From the NCBI RefSeq assembly GCF_001552415.1, contig NZ_BCRD01000009.1, positions 1 to 39,438 of the forward strand: 39,438 bases of DNA, read 5' to 3'. This document shows, in pieces, positions 8,357 through 16,821 of this stretch. The DNA comes from Corynebacterium xerosis NBRC 16721 = ATCC 373. Lineage in GTDB: Bacteria; Actinomycetota; Actinomycetes; Mycobacteriales; Mycobacteriaceae. Position 1 is the stretch's first letter; the number at the start of each line of letters is the position of its first letter. A program made the position numbers and the translations under genes. Below the pieces are notes generated by a model, which was given only the letters and a program-made list of their open reading frames with translations, was not told the DNA's origin and did no database searches.

Positions 8357-9544
8357 GTGCCGGAGTATCTGCAGGTGGGGGAGCGATCGCCGCGTGTTGC
8401 GGAGGTGCGCACCACCCTGGCGAAACTCGGTATGCTGCCGGGCTACGACGGCGACGCCCTCACGCAGGATTCGCCGCAGTGGAGCGGCGACGACGATCTT
8501 TTCGACGCCGAGCTCCACGCCGCTCTGCTGGCGTTCCAGCAGTCCCGCGGCATCTACGCCGATGGCGTGATCCGCGATTCGACGCTGCGCTCGCTGCGCG
8601 AGGCGTCGTACGTTCTCGGTGCCCGCGTGCTGTCCTTCGACCCGCTCGCGCCGATGACAGGCGACGACATCAGCAAACTGCAGGAAGTGCTGCAGGAGCT
8701 CGGGTTCTTCGACACCCGCGTCGACGGCCACTTCGGTCCGCTCACCGACGCCGCCGTGCGCGAGTACCAGATCAACTACGGCCTGGAGCCCGACGGCATC
8801 TGCGGCCCGGTGACGTTCCGCGCCCTGAGCTACCTCGGGCGCCGGGTCACGGGCGGATCGCACGTCGCCATGCACGAGCGTGAAGCGGTCCGGGCGGCCG
8901 GCCCGAAGCTGTCGGGCAAGCGCATCGTCATCGACCCCGGCTGCAGCGCCAACGACCCCGGCATGACGGTGCAGGGCCCGTACGGCGCCATCACGGAGGA
9001 GGAGATCCTCTGGGATCTCGCCTCCCGCGTGGAAGGCCGCATGGTCGCCGCAGGAGCCGAAACGATCCTGTCGCGGCCCCGCACGGGCGATCCGTCGATC
9101 GAGGAGCGGGCCGACATGGCCAACGCCTTCGGCGCCGACGTGATGATTTCCCTGCGCGCCGACCGGTACCCGAATGAACTCGCGTCGGGTCTGGCCACCT
9201 TCTACTTCGGTTCGATCGTCGGCAACAGCTCGATTCTGGGCCAACAGCTGTCCGGTCTGGTGCAGCGCGAGATCGTCGCGCGCACTCCGCTGGCCGATTG
9301 CCGCACGCACGCGCGCACGTGGGATCTGATGCGACTGACGCGGATGCCCACCGTGGAGATCGTGGTCGGTTACCTGACCAACCCGCACGACGTCTCCGTG
9401 CTCACCTCGCCGGAACACCGCGACCAGATCGCCGAGGCGATCGTCGTCGGCGTCAAGCGCCTGTACCTCACCGAAGAGGACGATCAGCCGTTGACCGGCA
9501 CCTACAGCTTCGTCGAACTCCTGGAAGCGGAGAAGGACGCGTAG
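8357..9544 (+). CDS. cwlM: CwlM, amidase-like regulator of peptidoglycan synthesis (predicted catalytically dead)
   Basis: About 395 residues from the GTG at 8357, chosen because AAGGAAGGGG stands just before it and the protein then starts MPEYLQVG like its relatives. An in-frame GTG at 8297 would add 20 residues with no site. Two peptidoglycan-binding domains (about 8-80 and 100-160) precede an Amidase_3 fold (about 189-375). Two expected zinc-binding His are replaced: the first motif reads IDPGCSANDPG (Cys196) and the third SLRAD (Arg267). Glu214-216 and Glu334 remain. In M. tuberculosis, CwlM is an essential non-enzymatic activator of MurA controlled by PknB phosphorylation of its C-terminal tail. 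The Thr-containing tail LTGTYSFVELLEAE fits that role. Confidence 0.92.
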   Translation: MPEYLQVGERSPRVAEVRTTLAKLGMLPGYDGDALTQDSPQWSGDDDLFDAELHAALLAFQQSRGIYADGVIRDSTLRSLREASYVLGARVLSFDPLAPMTGDDISKLQEVLQELGFFDTRVDGHFGPLTDAAVREYQINYGLEPDGICGPVTFRALSYLGRRVTGGSHVAMHEREAVRAAGPKLSGKRIVIDPGCSANDPGMTVQGPYGAITEEEILWDLASRVEGRMVAAGAETILSRPRTGDPSIEERADMANAFGADVMISLRADRYPNELASGLATFYFGSIVGNSSILGQQLSGLVQREIVARTPLADCRTHARTWDLMRLTRMPTVEIVVGYLTNPHDVSVLTSPEHRDQIAEAIVVGVKRLYLTEEDDQPLTGTYSFVELLEAEKDA

Positions 9545-10452
9545 AACTGCGCGGCCACCAGCTGGTCGAGCGCGTCGGTGACGGCCGCCGACCAGTCCAG
9601 GTCGGGGTCGATGTCGCGTCGCAGGCGGGGATGGGTCTGGTGGGGGGCCACCACGGTGAACCCGGAGTTGATCAGGACCCTCGTGGGGATGACGTCGCCG
9701 GCGGCGTGATTGATCGCGCCGAGCGCCCCCGATTCGCAGCGGTGGGGAGTGCGCGGCGCGTCGACGGCGTGGAGGATCGACTCGGTCAGCGTCATCTCCT
9801 CCCGGGGGATGGGGCGCGCTTCGTCGTCGCCGCCGCCGGAGCAGCCGAATGCCTCGACGGCCTTTACGCCGCGCCCCGCCAGGTGGGCGACGACGGCATC
9901 GATCAACGCCTCTTCGATGCCCTGGTCGGCCACGATCGGGTCGATGTGCAGGCTCGTCAGCATGACGGCATCCGGGGACACGGGCCCCGTGGGCATGCGC
10001 CGGGAAGTCGGGACGAAGCGCGGCGGCGCGAAGAGCAAGGTGGCCATGACGCCGTTGCCGGATGGCTCGGCCATGCTGAAACCGCACAATCCCCAGTCGA
10101 CGCGCACCCGGTTGAGCCAGAACTCCTTCTCCAGCTCGGCATCGATGCCACCACGGGTGCGCGAGTCGCCCGATAGAGGCCCCAGAGGGTCCTGAGGGCC
10201 TCCGGAACCCATGGACCCCACTCCCGGGCGATCATGGCCTCCCGGGCGCCCTGGCCCCGTCTGCAGGCCCATTTTCCGCCATGGATTGCCGACCACGCGG
10301 TTCGGATCGGCTTCGGGAGTCGCATCCCCGGCCGGGACCGAATCCGCCAGGGGACGTTCGGGTTCGATTTCCCAGAACAGGCTGCGCAGGGTCCCGGGGT
10401 GGATCGTGCGGCGGTTCGCCAGATCGATCGGGCGGATGAATCCGGAGGACAT
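9502..10452 (-). CDS. GNAT-like conserved hypothetical protein downstream of parB
   Basis: About 316 residues. The start ATG is 13 bases after the parB stop, so it is the third gene of the parA-parB operon, as in mycobacteria (Rv3916c position). The N-terminal 110 residues are low-complexity, Gly/Pro-rich. The C-terminal half looks like an acetyltransferase fold: FWLNRVRVDWGLCGFSM, then MLTSLHIDPIVADQGIEEAL resembling the acetyl-CoA loop, although the RxxGxG signature is weak. The substrate is unknown. The last 43 bases overlap the 3' end of cwlM on the opposite strand, so the two transcripts converge and overlap. Confidence 0.75.
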   Translation of the reverse strand: MSSGFIRPIDLANRRTIHPGTLRSLFWEIEPERPLADSVPAGDATPEADPNRVVGNPWRKMGLQTGPGRPGGHDRPGVGSMGSGGPQDPLGPLSGDSRTRGGIDAELEKEFWLNRVRVDWGLCGFSMAEPSGNGVMATLLFAPPRFVPTSRRMPTGPVSPDAVMLTSLHIDPIVADQGIEEALIDAVVAHLAGRGVKAVEAFGCSGGGDDEARPIPREEMTLTESILHAVDAPRTPHRCESGALGAINHAAGDVIPTRVLINSGFTVVAPHQTHPRLRRDIDPDLDWSAAVTDALDQLVAAQFYASFSASRSSTKL

Positions 10453-10465
10453 TGTGGTGCCCCGT

Positions 10466-11752
10466 TCAGTCCCGGTCGGCGTCGATGAGGGACATGATCC
10501 TGTCGAAGTCCTCCAGATCGCCGAATTCGATGACGATGCGCCCCTTCCTCTTGCCCATCGTGGCCGACACCTTCGTGTCGAAGTTGTCCGACAACCGGTC
10601 GGCCCAGACGGTGAGGCGCTCCGGCTGGGGGAGGGGTTCCCGCTTGCGGCGACCCGCGGCTTCGTCGCCCCGGTTGATCAGGGTGACGGCCTCTTCGGTC
10701 GCCCGGACGGACATGCCTTCGGCCACGACCCGGTCGGCGAGCATCGACTGGTCCGCCGTACCCGTCTTGACGCCGAGCAGCGCGCGGGCATGGCCGGCGG
10801 TGAGCACGCCCGCGGCGACGCGTCGCTGGACGTCCACGGGAAGCTGCAGCAACCGGATCATGTTCGTGATTGCGGGCCGGGAACGTCCGATCCGATCGGC
10901 GAGCTCGGCCTGCGTGACCTCGAACTCCTCGAGCAACTGCTGGTACGCCGCCGCCTCTTCGAGCGGATTGAGCTGCACGCGGTGAATGTTCTCCAACAGG
11001 GCGTCGCGGAGCATCGACGAGTCGGACGTCTCGCGGACGATCGCGGGGATCGCGTCGAGCCCGGCGAGCTGGCTGGCCCGCCAGCGACGCTCGCCCATGA
11101 TGATCTCGAACTCGGGTTGCGGCGCACGCGGATCCCGTGCCCGCGCTTCCTCGAGGGTCTTGGCCCGGACGTCGTCGCCGATCGGTCGTACGACGATCGG
11201 CTGCATGAGCCCGAACTCGCCGATCGAGTGGGCGAGCTCCTTCAGCGGCTCTTCGTCGAAAACCTCGCGAGGCTGACGAGGATTCGGGACGATCAGCGGA
11301 AGTGCAATCTCCCGGTACGTCGCACCGATCCCTTCGGCCCCGACCGACGAACCGTCCGTCGCCCCGCCGGTCGTCTTCGCTGAGCCATCGGAACGGCGCG
11401 CCGACTGAGTCGATGTTTCACGTGAAACTTCAGCTGACGCTTTACGACGATTCGACGTTCCGTCACTGTGACGTTTTATACCAGACTCCCTGGACGAGTC
11501 AGTTCCGTCACTGTGACGCTTCTCGGTTCGGGCGTTCCCGTCCCGATCACCGGACGATCGCCCATTGCCGGCACGGGAGGAACCACCGCGGTCATCACGC
11601 GACCGATCCTCGGCGCCGGCACCCTTGGGGCCGAAAATGATGTCGGCGGCGCTGTCACCCACCGACGGGTTCTGCTCGGGCGCGGTCGGGATGAGCGCCG
11701 CCAGACCACGGCCGAGCCCGCCGCGGCGGGTCTCCTTCTTGTCCTGGGCCAT
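10466..11752 (-). CDS. parB: Chromosome partitioning protein ParB (parS-binding CTPase)
   Basis: About 428 residues, long because of a low-complexity basic/acidic linker (about 30-125). The start is the ATG at 11752 with GGAGG 8 bases upstream; a TTG at 11767 would overlap that site. The N-terminal [13 protein letters not shown] is the conserved ParA-interacting peptide. The ParB/Srx CTP-binding domain follows ([20 protein letters not shown] and [12 protein letters not shown]), then the helix-turn-helix that reads parS ([20 protein letters not shown]), and the C-terminal dimerisation domain. It spreads from parS and recruits SMC. One parS site lies inside its own coding sequence. The gene is 15 bases after parA. 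Confidence 0.97.
   Translation of the reverse strand: MAQDKKETRRGGLGRGLAALIPTAPEQNPSVGDSAADIIFGPKGAGAEDRSRDDRGGSSRAGNGRSSGDRDGNARTEKRHSDGTDSSRESGIKRHSDGTSNRRKASAEVSRETSTQSARRSDGSAKTTGGATDGSSVGAEGIGATYREIALPLIVPNPRQPREVFDEEPLKELAHSIGEFGLMQPIVVRPIGDDVRAKTLEEARARDPRAPQPEFEIIMGERRWRASQLAGLDAIPAIVRETSDSSMLRDALLENIHRVQLNPLEEAAAYQQLLEEFEVTQAELADRIGRSRPAITNMIRLLQLPVDVQRRVAAGVLTAGHARALLGVKTGTADQSMLADRVVAEGMSVRATEEAVTLINRGDEAAGRRKREPLPQPERLTVWADRLSDNFDTKVSATMGKRKGRIVIEFGDLEDFDRIMSLIDADRD
11414..11429. other. parS site 1 (inside parB)
   Basis: TGTTTCACGTGAAACT matches the 16-bp parS palindrome at 15 positions. It lies in the region encoding the linker of ParB and forces the residues VSRET there. Confidence 0.92.
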
Positions 11753-11767
11753 AGTGTCGTCCTCCAA

Positions 11768-12694
11768 CTACTGGTTATCGGGAGCGACGCCGATGGCGCC
11801 GCTGCTGGGGGAGGGGAGATAGTCGCCGCGGCCGGCGAGCTCCTTCGCCGCGTCCATGTAGGCGAGAGCGCCACGCGACCCGGGGTCGTAGCTGATGATC
11901 GTTTTGCCGTAACCCGGGGCCTCCGACACCTTCACCGACCGGGGGATCACGTTGCGCAGCACCGCATCGCCGAAGTGCCGGCGCACCTCATTCGCCACCT
12001 CGTCGGCCAACTTCGTGCGGCCGTCGTACATAGTCAACAAGACCGCCGAGATATGCAGATCCGGGTTGAGGTGCTGGCGGATCATTTCCACGTTGTTGAG
12101 CAACTGGGTGACGCCCTCCAATGCGTAAAACTCGCACTGGATCGGAATGATGACCTCCGATGCGGCGGTCATGGAGTTCAGCGTCAACAGACCCAGGGAA
12201 GGCGGGCAGTCGATGATCAGGTAATCGAAACCCTCCTCCTCGAGGAACTCATCGGTGATCGCCTGCCGAAGACGGCGTTCCCGATTGAAGAGGTTCACTA
12301 GCTCAATCTCGGAGCCGGCGAGGTCGAGGGTGGCGGGAATGCACCAGAGGTTCTCGTTCTCCGGGGACTGCTGCATGGCTTCCGCCGGAGCAACCTCGCC
12401 GATCAGGACTTCATACGTCGAGATGGTTCCACTACGATGATCGACGTCGACCGCAGTCGATGCGTTTCCCTGCGGGTCGTTGTCGATGAGCAGAACCTTG
12501 AGCCCATGATGCGCCAGTGCGGACGCGAAATTGACCGCCGACGTGGTCTTGCCGACTCCGCCCTTCTGGTTGGCGAAGGCTATGCGGCGCGTCTTCTCCG
12601 GCTTAGGCAGAGTCGGCCGGTTCGGGCCCTTCACCTGCGCCGCCCGTCGCGCCGCTGCAGCGATTGGCGAATCTTCCCACGAATTGCGGGCCAT
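11768..12694 (-). CDS. parA: Chromosome partitioning ATPase ParA (Soj)
   Basis: About 308 residues. Deviant Walker A KGGVGKTTSAVNFA at about 43-56, Walker A' IDNDPQGNAST, Walker B YLIIDCPPSLG and the C-terminal DNA-binding surface are all visible. The ATPase binds nucleoid DNA and moves ParB-parS complexes; in corynebacteria it works with the polar scaffold DivIVA/Wag31. The start ATG at 12694 is preceded by AAAGGGGA. An N-terminal extension of about 37 residues before the ATPase core is common in actinobacterial ParA. First gene of the parA-parB-GNAT operon. Confidence 0.97.
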   Translation of the reverse strand: MARNSWEDSPIAAAARRAAQVKGPNRPTLPKPEKTRRIAFANQKGGVGKTTSAVNFASALAHHGLKVLLIDNDPQGNASTAVDVDHRSGTISTYEVLIGEVAPAEAMQQSPENENLWCIPATLDLAGSEIELVNLFNRERRLRQAITDEFLEEEGFDYLIIDCPPSLGLLTLNSMTAASEVIIPIQCEFYALEGVTQLLNNVEMIRQHLNPDLHISAVLLTMYDGRTKLADEVANEVRRHFGDAVLRNVIPRSVKVSEAPGYGKTIISYDPGSRGALAYMDAAKELAGRGDYLPSPSSGAIGVAPDNQ

Positions 12695-12858
12695 TGAACA
12701 TCCCCTTTAATTCCGGATCGACACCGGGTATCGCGCCAACACAGGGTCGGCCTACATGCACGACGGACCACCAGGGGGAGAGCCCCATGGGGTCCGAGGT
12801 CTGGCACTCACTCTAGCCCCTCTTCCGGATCCCCCTCAACGCCCGGGAAGAGATCAGA

Positions 12859-12874
12859 TGTTTCACGTGAAACC
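12859..12874. other. parS site 2
   Basis: TGTTTCACGTGAAACC, 15 of 16 positions of the parS palindrome. It lies in the intergenic stretch between rsmG and parA, 51 bases from site 3. Confidence 0.93.
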
Positions 12875-12924
12875 GCGCGGGGAAGTAGGAACCCGCAGCA
12901 CGACACAGCCTGAGCGTGGAGTGT

Positions 12925-12940
12925 TGTTTCACGTGAAACA
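12925..12940. other. parS site 3 (perfect)
   Basis: TGTTTCACGTGAAACA, a perfect 16-bp palindrome, in the rsmG-parA intergenic stretch. The whole 310-base gap (12695-13004) holds sites 2 and 3 and the upstream region of parA; I see no gene in it. Confidence 0.96.
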
Positions 12941-13004
12941 TGCGGACTGTACGAGAATGTGCCCGGACGAAAACCCGAGGAGGAACGACTCAACGTCAGC
13001 CGGA

Positions 13005-13763
13005 CTAGTTCTTTCGGATCTCCACGACGTAGGTGGGCGTATCCAGCAGCCCCTTTCCGACCTCGACGATGCGCGGCGACTCGCCCTTCGACTTTCGGAT
13101 CTGCTTCGCATCCCGTTCGATCTCTTCGGCGGCCGAAAAGCCCTTCATCGCGATCATGTGCCCACCGGTCTTCACGAGAGGCAGGGACCAGCCGGCCAGC
13201 TTGCCCAGCGGTGCCACGGCGCGGGAGGTGACCACGTCGACGAGTCCAACCTCCTTGCGAACGGTCTTCTCTTCAGCTCGCCCCCGAAGCACCGTGACAT
13301 TGGAAAGACCGAGATCCGCGACGACCTCATCCAGGAACGTCGTACGGCGCAGCAACGGTTCCACGAGAATCACCGAAACATCCGGGCGGGCGATCGCCAG
13401 AGGAATTCCGGGCAGGCCGGCACCCGAACCAATGTCGGCGACAACGGCACCTTCCGGGATCACGTCCGCGAGCGCCGCGCAGTTGAGAATGTGGCGATCC
13501 CACAAGCGGGGAACCTCCCGAGGGCCGATGAGGCCCCGGACCGTCGCGTGCTCGGCGAGCCACGCGTGATACTGCTCGGCGACATCGGCTCGATCACCGA
13601 AAGCCGCGTCGATGGCCTCGTCAGGACGAGAATCGGGTTCGCCCACGGCGGCAGGGGAGTGGGTATCGTTTCGCTCTGCCTCGCGATCCGCTGACGTTAC
13701 GGTTCCCGCACCCTCCGCATTCTCCACAACATCCGCAACTTCATTCTTCTGGGAATCCAACAC
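13005..13763 (-). CDS. rsmG: 16S rRNA (guanine(527)-N7)-methyltransferase RsmG
   Basis: Methylates G527 of 16S rRNA using S-adenosylmethionine; loss causes low-level streptomycin resistance in many bacteria. About 252 residues from the GTG at 13763, chosen because AAGGAG lies 5 bases upstream. An in-frame ATG at 13844 has no ribosome-binding site and would place a parS inside the gene. The core starts near YHAWLAEHATVRGLIGPREV, with the SAM-binding motif ADIGSGAGLPGIPLA and the GidB motif VTSRAVAPL. The N-terminal 40-50 residues are acidic and not part of the usual fold. The mycobacterial neighbour jag is absent between rsmG and yidC. Confidence 0.92.
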   Translation of the reverse strand: MLDSQKNEVADVVENAEGAGTVTSADREAERNDTHSPAAVGEPDSRPDEAIDAAFGDRADVAEQYHAWLAEHATVRGLIGPREVPRLWDRHILNCAALADVIPEGAVVADIGSGAGLPGIPLAIARPDVSVILVEPLLRRTTFLDEVVADLGLSNVTVLRGRAEEKTVRKEVGLVDVVTSRAVAPLGKLAGWSLPLVKTGGHMIAMKGFSAAEEIERDAKQIRKSKGESPRIVEVGKGLLDTPTYVVEIRKN

Positions 13764-13781
13764 TGCCACTCCTTCGCACGA

Positions 13782-13797
13782 TGTTTCACGTGAAACC
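13782..13797. other. parS site 4 (upstream of rsmG)
   Basis: TGTTTCACGTGAAACC, 15 of 16 positions. With the GTG at 13763 as rsmG start it lies about 19 bases upstream of that gene, so ParB occupancy could touch its promoter region. Confidence 0.93.
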
Positions 13798-13920
13798 ACG
13801 CCAATCTGCCCACGATCTTGCCACGAACGAACGGCGTGACCCATTCGCGCGAATTACAGGCCTGGGATTCATGCCTGTGCTTTTCGACCAACACCGTTCG
13901 AGCGGCTGGCCCGAGACAGC

Positions 13921-13957
13921 AAAGAACCCGCCCCACCTCTCGGTGGAACGGGTTCTT
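13921..13957 (-). terminator. Intrinsic terminator downstream of yidC
   Basis: AAGAACCCG (13922-13930) pairs with CGGGTTCTT (13949-13957), with an inner CCACC/GGTGG stem and TCTC loop. On the minus strand the stem is followed by TTT. It lies 36 bases past the yidC stop. Confidence 0.8.
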
Positions 13958-13992
13958 CTCAGTTCACGTAGACGGGAAGCGAACGGCGGTCG

Positions 13993-15222
13993 CTACCTCT
14001 TGCCCTTGCGCTTCTTCCGACTCCCGCCCTGCTCTCGCTGAACCGGCTTCTGGCCCGGAGTCGGCTTCGCGGGGGCCGCATCCGCCGCATCCGGGCCGGC
14101 AGCCGAATCGGCCACGGCATCGGAGTCGGGCGCCGCAGTGGCTTCATTGGCCGAGTCATCGGCGACCGGCGCAGCCGCGCCCTCCACCGCGTTCCGCGAC
14201 TTCGCCGGAGACTCCGGAAGATGGCTCTTCTTCGTGACCTTCTTGCCGCCCTTCTTCGGGTTGACCGGCTTCACGCCGACCTTGGGGGCCATCTTCTCCT
14301 GGGAGATGCGCTTGGCCTCCTTCTCGGCCTCAATCTCCGCGGCTTCTTCACGATCGATCTTGGCGAAGATGTACTTCTGCTGGAAGTAGGTCCACACGTT
14401 GTTGGTGACCATGTAGACGAGCAGGCCGATGTGCCACAGGAAGCCCGTCGCCAGAATCATGATGGGCATGAACCAGAGCATCATCTTGTTCATCATGTCC
14501 ATCTGCTGGCCCATCATGCCCTCCTGCTGCTGCTGGAGGCCGGCCGCCTGACGACGCTTGGTGCGCGAGATGGACATGCGCGCGTTGAAGTGAATGGTCG
14601 CCGCCGAAATGATCATCAGCGGGATGGCCACGATCATGATGTCGGTGCGCGTGAAGTCCGCGGCTGTGCCCGGCTCGGTGAAGGCCGCGTACTGCGACTC
14701 GTCCATGCCGACGGAGCCGGACAGCGGAGCGTTGAACACGCGGGCGAGGAGGAACGAGCGGACGTTCTCGACGTCGAAGAAGTAGTTCGACGTGTTCCAG
14801 TTCTGCTCGACCGTCATCGAGTCCTGGCCGACGGCCGCGCCACCCTCGCCGGTGCGGTTGAACGAGCGAAGCACGTGGAACAGGCCGATGAACACCGGCA
14901 TCTGGACCAGCAGCGGCAGACAGCCGGCAAGGGGGTTGACGCCCATCTCCTTCTGGAGCTTGCGCATCTCCAGGGCCTGGGCCTGTTGGTCGTTCTTGTA
15001 CTTCTTCTTGATTTCCGCCATCTTCGGCTGCATCTTCTGCATCTTGATGGCGGAACGCTGCTGCTTGAGCATCGGCTTGATCAGCAAAATTCGGATGGTG
15101 GCCACCAGAAGCATGATGGCCAGCACCCAGGAAATTCCTGATGCGGGGTCCAGGAACAGGCCCATGGCCTGATGCCAGAACCAGAGTACGGCCGAAATCG
15201 GCCAATAGACGAAGTTAAGCAC
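13993..15222 (-). CDS. yidC: Membrane protein insertase YidC (Oxa1 family)
   Basis: Inserts and folds proteins in the cytoplasmic membrane, alone or with SecYEG. About 409 residues in the Gram-positive form without the large periplasmic domain. Five hydrophobic segments are seen: the N terminus, SWVLAIMLLVATIRILLI, LAGCLPLLVQMPVFIGLFHV, IMIVAIPLMIISAATI, and the closing pair MLWFMPIMILATGFLWHIGL/VYMVTNNVWTYF. The hydrophilic-groove Arg is in RILLIKPML. The Lys-rich tail (after about residue 320, KKGGKKVTKK to RKKRKGKR) probably contacts the ribosome. GTG start with AGGAGAG upstream. Operon with yidD, rnpA and rpmH. Confidence 0.96.
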   Translation of the reverse strand: MLNFVYWPISAVLWFWHQAMGLFLDPASGISWVLAIMLLVATIRILLIKPMLKQQRSAIKMQKMQPKMAEIKKKYKNDQQAQALEMRKLQKEMGVNPLAGCLPLLVQMPVFIGLFHVLRSFNRTGEGGAAVGQDSMTVEQNWNTSNYFFDVENVRSFLLARVFNAPLSGSVGMDESQYAAFTEPGTAADFTRTDIMIVAIPLMIISAATIHFNARMSISRTKRRQAAGLQQQQEGMMGQQMDMMNKMMLWFMPIMILATGFLWHIGLLVYMVTNNVWTYFQQKYIFAKIDREEAAEIEAEKEAKRISQEKMAPKVGVKPVNPKKGGKKVTKKSHLPESPAKSRNAVEGAAAPVADDSANEATAAPDSDAVADSAAGPDAADAAPAKPTPGQKPVQREQGGSRKKRKGKR

Positions 15223-15283
15223 GGTCTGGTGTCTCTCCTGTCGTGGGGGATTGCGGCCGTCTACGTGTCAGCCTCCGCCCAGG

Positions 15284-15628
15284 TTACCCGTGCATCCTCC
15301 GCCACCAGGAACCCAGGCCGGGATAGGTGCGGGGGACCGGATCCCAGCCCCCGGGATGCCACGGAGCGCATCGCCCGATGCGCAGAAGCGCCAGCCACAG
15401 TCCGCGGATGGCGCCGTAACGGCGGACGGCTTCGAGCCCGTAGGCCGAGCAGGTCGGTTCGTACCGGCACGAGCCGGAGCCCTTGGCGGGCGAAATGCGC
15501 CGCCGGTAAAAGAGGATGGCGCTTTCGGCCATGCGGGCGAGGGGACCACGGGCTTGCTTTGCGACGGAGCCGGCGGAACCGTCGGGACGCTCAGTCGCGT
15601 CGGGCCCGTGAGAGTGCTTTGCGCACAT
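15284..15628 (-). CDS. yidD: Membrane protein insertion efficiency factor YidD
   Basis: Small membrane-associated protein that aids YidC-dependent insertion. The conserved core ILFYRRRISPAKGSGSCRYE followed by PTCSAYGLEAVRRYG and GRCAPWHPGGWDPVP is complete. I take the ATG at 15628 (about 114 residues), with GAGGAG about 10 bases upstream. The gene then overlaps the 3' end of rnpA by 38 bases in another frame, common in this operon. A shorter start at the ATG at 15535 (MAESAILFYRR) is possible. The N-terminal 30 residues are not conserved. Confidence 0.88.
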   Translation of the reverse strand: MCAKHSHGPDATERPDGSAGSVAKQARGPLARMAESAILFYRRRISPAKGSGSCRYEPTCSAYGLEAVRRYGAIRGLWLALLRIGRCAPWHPGGWDPVPRTYPGLGSWWRRMHG

Positions 15629-15965
15629 CTGCGGCCAACTCCTCGCTGGTGGCGGTGGCGGCGGCGGGCAGGGCGCGAATGACCATGTCGACGCCGCTGG
15701 GGACGTCGTCAAGCAGGGGCAGCACCACGTGCCGGAGCTTGCGGGTCACCGCATGCCGCACCACCGAATTGCCGACGCCCTTGGAAACGACGAAACCGAC
15801 GCGCGGCCCCCCGGAACGGGAGATCTGCGCGTCGGCGTCATGGCCGCCGGCGTCGGCGGCATCGCGGTAATGCAGGACGATGGTCCTGCGTCCGAGCCTG
15901 CGGCCCCTGCGCACCGTGACGGCGAAATCGCCGGAACGGTGCAGCTTATGCTGCGACGGGAGCAA
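15591..15965 (-). CDS. rnpA: Ribonuclease P protein component
   Basis: Protein subunit of RNase P, which matures the 5' end of tRNAs. About 124 residues. The family start MLPSQHKLHRSGDF is coded from a TTG at 15965, and the RNA-binding signature RVGFVVSKGVGNSVVRHAVTR is intact. It starts 19 bases after the rpmH stop and overlaps yidD at its 3' end. Confidence 0.95.
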   Translation of the reverse strand: MLPSQHKLHRSGDFAVTVRRGRRLGRRTIVLHYRDAADAGGHDADAQISRSGGPRVGFVVSKGVGNSVVRHAVTRKLRHVVLPLLDDVPSGVDMVIRALPAAATATSEELAADVRKALSRARRD

Positions 15966-15984
15966 CGGACTCGGCTGACCGGTG

Positions 15985-16122
15985 CTACGCGGTCAGGCGG
16001 GCGCGGCCCTTGTTGCGGCGGGCGGCGACCACGGCGCGGCCCGAACGGGTGCGCATGCGGGTACGGAAGCCGTGCACGCGGGCACGACGGCGGTTATTCG
16101 GCTGGAACGTCCGCTTCGACAC
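15985..16122 (-). CDS. rpmH: 50S ribosomal protein L34
   Basis: 45 residues, beginning [20 protein letters not shown] and ending [11 protein letters not shown], the complete L34 sequence. GTG start at 16122 with AAGGAG 8 bases upstream (16131-16136). First gene of the rpmH-rnpA-yidD-yidC operon, divergent from dnaA across the origin region. Confidence 0.96.
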   Translation of the reverse strand: MSKRTFQPNNRRRARVHGFRTRMRTRSGRAVVAARRNKGRARLTA

Positions 16123-16821
16123 GGGTGACACTCCTTGGGATTCAGGGGCGTGGCACACACGGGAAAACCCGATGACCAGCCCATACGATTGTTTTCACAC
16201 CCGTCGGGGAACGCAACCGGCATGTGCCGGACGTTGCCGTCGACGGGCCCGCGAGGCGCAGAACCCGACGGTGCCGGGACCCGCGCAGTGCGGTGAACAC
16301 ATCGGCGACCCAGGGCGCACCCGGGGTCGCGGATATGACAGACCCGATCAGGGTACGTGGAGCGGGGCGGCGAATACAAATCCGGCGGCCCCCGGCGCGT
16401 CGCGGTGGACGACGGCGACACGCGGCCCGACCTGTGACGATGCTGAACGGAACGAATGAACTCACAAGCACCTCCGGAGGTGCAACTGTGGATAACTGTC
16501 GTCACATGAGTAACACGCGACCTGCATGTTCGCTGCATTGCCGCAGGTCACGGACTTATGGCGGGCCGAATCAATCGCCGCCGCAACATGTGGATAGACT
16601 GTTGAGAAATCAGCGGCGCGCAACTTTCCACAGCTGTGCATGAACGTGTGGAAGCCCTGGCCATCGCCCCGATGCCATGTGGAGAAATTTCCCACAAGCG
16701 AAACCCTCCCCGGCTCCACCATCCGCTCGGCCCGGCACCATCCCCGCCACCCGCGCGACCCCCGCCGATCGACCCCGGCGGGTTATCCTGACCGTCCGAC
16801 CGAAACCCGAAGGACCACGCG
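16123..16821. other. rpmH-dnaA intergenic region, probable part of oriC with DnaA boxes
   Basis: A 699-base gene-free stretch between divergent rpmH and dnaA. DnaA-box-like sequences by eye against TTATCCACA: 16487-16495 perfect on the minus strand (TGTGGATAA); 16589-16597 and 16678-16686 with one mismatch; 16624-16632 and 16688-16696 with two. A 16-bp perfect palindrome (GCACCTCCGGAGGTGC, 16468-16483) stands just before the perfect box. The left part (16140-16460) is GC-rich, and beyond the probable rpmH promoter region I see no gene or RNA in it. Confidence 0.75.
16784..16789 (+). promoter_or_regulatory. Candidate -10 element of dnaA
   Basis: TATCCT about 33 bases before the TTG start. It sits in TTATCCTGA, which also resembles a DnaA box in its first six bases, so autoregulation is possible. 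No clear -35 is seen. Confidence 0.35.

Noticed and set aside
12603..12788. Short minus-strand frame upstream of parA
   Set aside because: It overlaps the parA start in another frame, has no ribosome-binding site and no conserved features.
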